A stretch of DNA of 64,000 nucleotides. Source: Bacillus haynesii. GTDB lineage: Bacteria; Bacillota; Bacilli; Bacillales; Bacillaceae. Of this stretch, positions 60,571 to 64,000 are shown piece by piece (position 1 is the stretch's first letter; the number at the start of each line of letters is the position of its first letter). Made by a program: the position numbers and the translations under genes. The stretch is taken from the NCBI RefSeq assembly GCF_001969855.1, contig NZ_MRBL01000013.1:41524-105523 (forward strand), in the 5' to 3' direction. Below the pieces are notes generated by a model that ran no database searches, had not been told where the DNA came from, and saw nothing but the letters and a program-made list of their open reading frames with translations.

Positions 60571-61481
60571 GTCAGGAAATAAGGCAGTGTGTGATTGCGG
60601 GGGGAGCCGGCGGCGTTGGCGGGATGTTTGCAGACCTCCTTGAAGGGTCTGGTATTGAAGTATGTATTATCGATATAAATCCTCCTTCCGTTCGTCGACA
60701 ATTCAAGAAGTGTGACATCACTGTTCCGACTCCACAGGCCAAAGATATGATCCAAAAGGCGGACATGGTGATGCTCGCTTTACCAGAGAATGCGGCTCTT
60801 CAAGCAGTAAAAGTTGTCGGGTCGTTAATGAAGCCTGATTCTCTCTTGGCGCACACTCTTTCTGTCCAGTCACCCATATTTAAAAGAATACACGCTTTGG
60901 GTTTGCCTTTCGAAAGCATAGGTCTTAACCCTATGTTTGCTCCCAGTCTTAGTATCGCGGGTAGACCGGTAGCTGTCATCGTCCAAAACGATGGGCCTAA
61001 AGGAAGTCATTTGATTCAAATGATTTTAGATTGGAAAGGTCGCCCTGTGCTATTAGAAGCTGAGGAGCATGATCAATTGGCCGCGGCTATGCAGGCACTC
61101 ACTCATGCAGCGATACTCACCTTTGGTTTGGCGCTCGCAGAACTAGATGTTGACATTGCAAAACTCAGTTCCCTTGCACCCCCTCCGCATGCAACTATGC
61201 TTGCACTACTAGCACGGATTAGTTCGGGAACACCGGAAGTGTATTGGGACGTCCAATCCGTAAACCACCAAGCAATGACGGCTCGTGCTACACTAGCTGA
61301 AGCAGTTGGATCGTTGGACGAATCGGTGAGGGATAAGTCCGTATTCATCGAACTTCTGCGTAAATCCCGAGAGGTATTTGGAAATGAAATAGCCCTTTAT
61401 CAAGATCTCTGTACTAGTATCTTTGAAGGGCCAATCGCACCGAAGGAGGGAAAGCATAGCCAGACTAACCACCCCGGTTAA
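60567..61481 (+). CDS. papC: Prephenate-dehydrogenase-like protein, PapC type
   Basis: A 304-residue TyrA-family dehydrogenase. The Rossmann nucleotide loop is IAGGAGGVGGMFADLL at the N-terminus, with Asp in IIDINPP selecting NAD. The central ALTHAAILTFGLAL and C-terminal helices match the prephenate dehydrogenase dimer domain. With PapA and PapB it should oxidatively decarboxylate 4-amino-4-deoxyprephenate to 4-aminophenylpyruvate, which an aminotransferase turns into 4-aminophenylalanine. ATGA overlap with papA. The genome should have its own tyrA in the aromatic operon, so this is likely not the tyrosine enzyme. Confidence 0.87.
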   Translation: MSQEIRQCVIAGGAGGVGGMFADLLEGSGIEVCIIDINPPSVRRQFKKCDITVPTPQAKDMIQKADMVMLALPENAALQAVKVVGSLMKPDSLLAHTLSVQSPIFKRIHALGLPFESIGLNPMFAPSLSIAGRPVAVIVQNDGPKGSHLIQMILDWKGRPVLLEAEEHDQLAAAMQALTHAAILTFGLALAELDVDIAKLSSLAPPPHATMLALLARISSGTPEVYWDVQSVNHQAMTARATLAEAVGSLDESVRDKSVFIELLRKSREVFGNEIALYQDLCTSIFEGPIAPKEGKHSQTNHPG

Positions 61482-61556
61482 TTGGGTAGAATCAAGGGTT
61501 TTGAAAACAACTGATTCCTTTGATCAGGGAACGGCTTTTTGGGACAAATAGAAGTA

Positions 61557-61586
61557 TGAAAAGTCGTGAAGATTCGCGACTTTTTC
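61557..61586 (+). terminator. Terminator of the pap operon
   Basis: AAAAGTCG (61559-61566) and CGACTTTT (61577-61584) across 10 nt, ending in T residues. Confidence 0.8.
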
Positions 61587-61635
61587 ACTGACAAGTTCTT
61601 TTTCATAACATCTAGTTTTTTGATATTTGGTCAAA

Positions 61636-61666
61636 TTAAAAACAGCCTGCCGAAAACGGCAGGCTG
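61636..61666 (-). terminator. Terminator of topB
   Basis: CAGCCTGCCG and CGGCAGGCTG pair across 4 nt, followed by TTTTTAA on the minus strand. Confidence 0.92.
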
Positions 61667-61673
61667 CGTGATT

Positions 61674-63863
61674 TTATTGATCAAGCTTCAGCTTCTTCAG
61701 CTGTTCAGCGAGGGCGTTGTTGATCGGCTCATCCTTGTTTTGCTTTTTCAAGTAGGAGTGTACATCGCGCTTTGATGCTTTTGAATTTTTGTCTTTTGCC
61801 CTGCGCTTTTCGAAAACGGAGAGCTTTTCTCTGTGGCCGCAGACGCAGGCGAAGGTCTGGCCTTCCCCGTGGCCGCGCAGCTCCATGCGCTTATGGCAAA
61901 CCGGGCAGCGGGCGTTCGTCTGTTTGGCGACTGTTTTGCGGTGACCGCACTCCCTGTCCTGACAGACGAGCATTGTGCCGCGTTTGCCGTTTACTTTAAG
62001 CATCAGTTTTCCGCAGTCAGGGCAATGCGTTCCTGTGATATTGTCGTGCTTAAACGTTTGATTGCTGCTTTTGATTTCTCTGATCGTCTGCTTTGCGTAC
62101 TCCTTCATTTCTTTAATGAAGGCGGAGGATTTCAGTTTTCCTTTCGCAATGCCTGACAGCTTCTGCTCCCATTCGGCGGTGAGCGCCGGAGATTTTAAAT
62201 CTGACGGAACAAGCTCAAGGAGTTGTTTTCCTTTTGAGGTGATGTAAATATCTTTTCCTTTTTTCTCGATCAGGAACGTGTTGAACAGCTTTTCGATAAT
62301 GTCGGCGCGGGTTGCGACCGTCCCGAGTCCGCCCGTCTCTCCGAGGGTTTTCACAAGGTTTTTTTCTTCTCCCTGCATAAATGCAGCCGGATTCTCCATC
62401 GCAGACAGCAATGTTCCTTCATTAAAACGCGCCGGCGGTTTTGTTTCACCCTTCGTCTCTGTCAAAGACCGGACGGAAAGCGTGTCGCCTTTTGCGAGTT
62501 TTGGAAGGGTTTGATCCTTTTCTTCCTCGTCATCATCTTCGTCTGCGAAATCGTACACCGCTTTCCAGCCTTGCGACTGAACCGTTTTCCCTTTTGCCGT
62601 AAAGGTTTCCCCGCCGATTTTGGCAAACACTTTTGTTTCTTCATATTCAAACGGCGGCATTAAAACGGCGAGGAAGCGCTTCGCGATCAAATCGTAAAGC
62701 TTTCTTTCCTTTTCGCTTAACGCGCCGAGCGCAAGCGGCTCTTCCGTCGGAATGATCGCGTGGTGATCGGATACTTTCGCATCGTTGACAAAGCTTTTAT
62801 TGGCTTTAACGCCCCGCTTCAAGATCCGGGTCACATGCTGGGCATAAGGCTTCACCTGCATGCCTTCCAAACGGTCTTTCAGCGTAGGGACGATGTCATT
62901 GGAAAGAAATCTTGAGTCCGTCCGCGGATAGGTGACAAGCTTGTGCTGCTCATAGAGCTTCTGCAAAACGGACAACGTTTCTTTTGCGGAAAAACCGAAG
63001 CGTTTATGGGCGTCCCTCTGCAGTTCAGTCAGATCATAAAGTCCGGGAGCAAAGCTTTTTTTCGCCGTTTTTTTCAAGTCGACGATGTCGGCCGGTTTGC
63101 CTTGCAGCGCTCCTGCAAGCTGTGACGTCACAGACGCGTTGAATGTGCGGGTCTGCTTCGTCTTCTTGTCCTGCCATGTCAGCGTCATGCCGTCAACCGC
63201 CGCACGCAAGCCGAAATAAGGGGCGGGTTTAAAGTTCTTGATATCTTCCTCCCGTTTCGCGATCATCGCCAATGTCGGCGTCTGTACGCGTCCGCAGGAA
63301 AGCTGGGCGTTGAATTTCGTTGTCAGCGCCCTCGTCGCATTGATGCCGACGATCCAATCGGCTTCAGCTCGGGCCACGGCTGAATGGTAAAGGTTTTCAA
63401 AGTCTTTGCCGTTCTTTAAGTTTTTAAATCCGTCTTTGATCGCTTTGTCTGTGACCGATGAAATCCACAGGCGCTTCAATGGCTTCGTGACCTTAGCTTT
63501 TTCGATGATCCAGCGGGCGACAAGCTCGCCTTCCCGGCCGGCATCGGTTGCAATGACGATGTCTTTGACGTCTTTTCTGATCAGCTGCGATTTAACTGCC
63601 TGAAACTGTTTTCCGGTCTTTTTGATGATGACGAGCTTTAAAGGCTCGGGAATGATCGGCAGATCTTCAAGCCGCCAAGACTGGAATTCCTTTCCGTATC
63701 CTTCAGGGTCCGCCAATGTGACCAGATGGCCGAGCGCCCATGTTACGATATAGCGGTCGCCTTCAAGATATCCGTTTCCTTTTTTATGACACTTCAGCAC
63801 GCGGGCCAAGTCACGGCCGACTGAAGGTTTTTCTGCTAAAACGACTGTTTTAGACAAGTCCAT
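61674..63863 (-). CDS. topB: DNA topoisomerase III
   Basis: A 729-residue type IA topoisomerase that decatenates DNA. The Toprim domain starts with VLAEKPSVGRDLARVL and has ATDAGREGELVARW; the catalytic Tyr is in LVTYPRTDSRFL (about residue 307). Two C-terminal zinc ribbons follow: CPDCGKLMLKVNGKRG with CQDRECG, and CPVCHKRM with CVCG. Close to B. subtilis TopB (727). The ATG at 63863 is chosen, though TTG at 63857 would give the exact B. subtilis N-terminus. Confidence 0.95.
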   Translation of the reverse strand: MDLSKTVVLAEKPSVGRDLARVLKCHKKGNGYLEGDRYIVTWALGHLVTLADPEGYGKEFQSWRLEDLPIIPEPLKLVIIKKTGKQFQAVKSQLIRKDVKDIVIATDAGREGELVARWIIEKAKVTKPLKRLWISSVTDKAIKDGFKNLKNGKDFENLYHSAVARAEADWIVGINATRALTTKFNAQLSCGRVQTPTLAMIAKREEDIKNFKPAPYFGLRAAVDGMTLTWQDKKTKQTRTFNASVTSQLAGALQGKPADIVDLKKTAKKSFAPGLYDLTELQRDAHKRFGFSAKETLSVLQKLYEQHKLVTYPRTDSRFLSNDIVPTLKDRLEGMQVKPYAQHVTRILKRGVKANKSFVNDAKVSDHHAIIPTEEPLALGALSEKERKLYDLIAKRFLAVLMPPFEYEETKVFAKIGGETFTAKGKTVQSQGWKAVYDFADEDDDEEEKDQTLPKLAKGDTLSVRSLTETKGETKPPARFNEGTLLSAMENPAAFMQGEEKNLVKTLGETGGLGTVATRADIIEKLFNTFLIEKKGKDIYITSKGKQLLELVPSDLKSPALTAEWEQKLSGIAKGKLKSSAFIKEMKEYAKQTIREIKSSNQTFKHDNITGTHCPDCGKLMLKVNGKRGTMLVCQDRECGHRKTVAKQTNARCPVCHKRMELRGHGEGQTFACVCGHREKLSVFEKRRAKDKNSKASKRDVHSYLKKQNKDEPINNALAEQLKKLKLDQ

Positions 63864-64000
63864 CACATCACTTTCTTGTTCATGCATCCTTTTATTATAA
63901 CAGATGATACAGATGCATCTCTAATGTTCACGATTCCTTTATTTCAATTTCAGAAAAAATCACGTGTGTCACGGTTTTGGCATATGGAGACGTTTCATTG

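Overview
The window is chromosomal DNA of a Bacillus of the licheniformis group (inferred). Most genes keep the B. subtilis ydaP-ydbR-ydcA-trnS order in inverted orientation, but proteins are clearly diverged and group-typical additions are present: a chitin-active AA10 protein, a GH127 arabinofuranosidase cassette and large MMPL and NhaC transporters. The sporulation gene cmpA, an intact rsbRA-S-T-U-V-W-sigB-rsbX operon and several SigB, Fur, MntR and SigE/ECF-type promoter signatures support Bacillus. No species-level search could be run.

Layout. 1-7.3 kb is an AT-rich accessory patch: a beta-glucoside PTS EIIBC plus 6-phospho-beta-glucosidase, a 5'-truncated comFA fragment, a GNAT enzyme, a secreted alpha/beta hydrolase and a divergent MerR regulator. 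7.4-8.8 kb holds the scar of an ICEBs1-like element (Rap N-terminus joined in frame to an integrase C-terminus) beside a seven-tRNA cluster matching trnS. 8.9-16.6 kb holds an SprT-like protein, cmpA, an MMPL exporter with GNAT and TetR neighbours, and a Tex-type RNA-binding protein. 16.6-21.5 kb is the general stress sigma-B operon, followed by the MazEF-type ndoAI-ndoA pair, alr, ydcC, the rhomboid protease and ydbST. acpS, expected between ydcC and the rhomboid gene, is absent. 27.7-35.8 kb carries cshA, an esterase, murF, ddl, a thioredoxin-like gene, the Fur-controlled fbpAB pair and ydbM/L.

35.9-43.1 kb contains the ydbJK ABC exporter, a dicarboxylate/amino-acid symporter under a clear c-di-AMP (ydaO-type) riboswitch with terminator, an AI-2E-type permease, gsiB with 20-residue repeats, a cupin/DUF4937-like fusion and an NhaC antiporter. 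43.1-47.5 kb is a cassette (IS1182-like remnant, GH127 enzyme, AraC regulator, decayed endonuclease V gene) lying between two inverted copies of one terminator hairpin. 47.5-57.1 kb has EcsC-like, ydaT, a glycosyltransferase, aspartase, ydaS, mntH, a frameshifted GNAT gene, the LPMO and the pyruvate oxidase ydaP. Several genes here and nearby (gsiB, ydaT, ydaS, ydaP) have SigB-like promoters.

The most interesting block is 58.1-61.5 kb: three overlapping genes for a chorismate-mutase-like protein, a fused aminodeoxychorismate synthase and a prephenate-dehydrogenase-like protein. This is the papB-papA-papC set known from 4-amino-phenylalanine biosynthesis in actinomycetes. It lies between ydaP and topB with an IS3-like remnant and a long leader on its left, and no peptide synthetase or tailoring genes are visible nearby. 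The last gene is topB.
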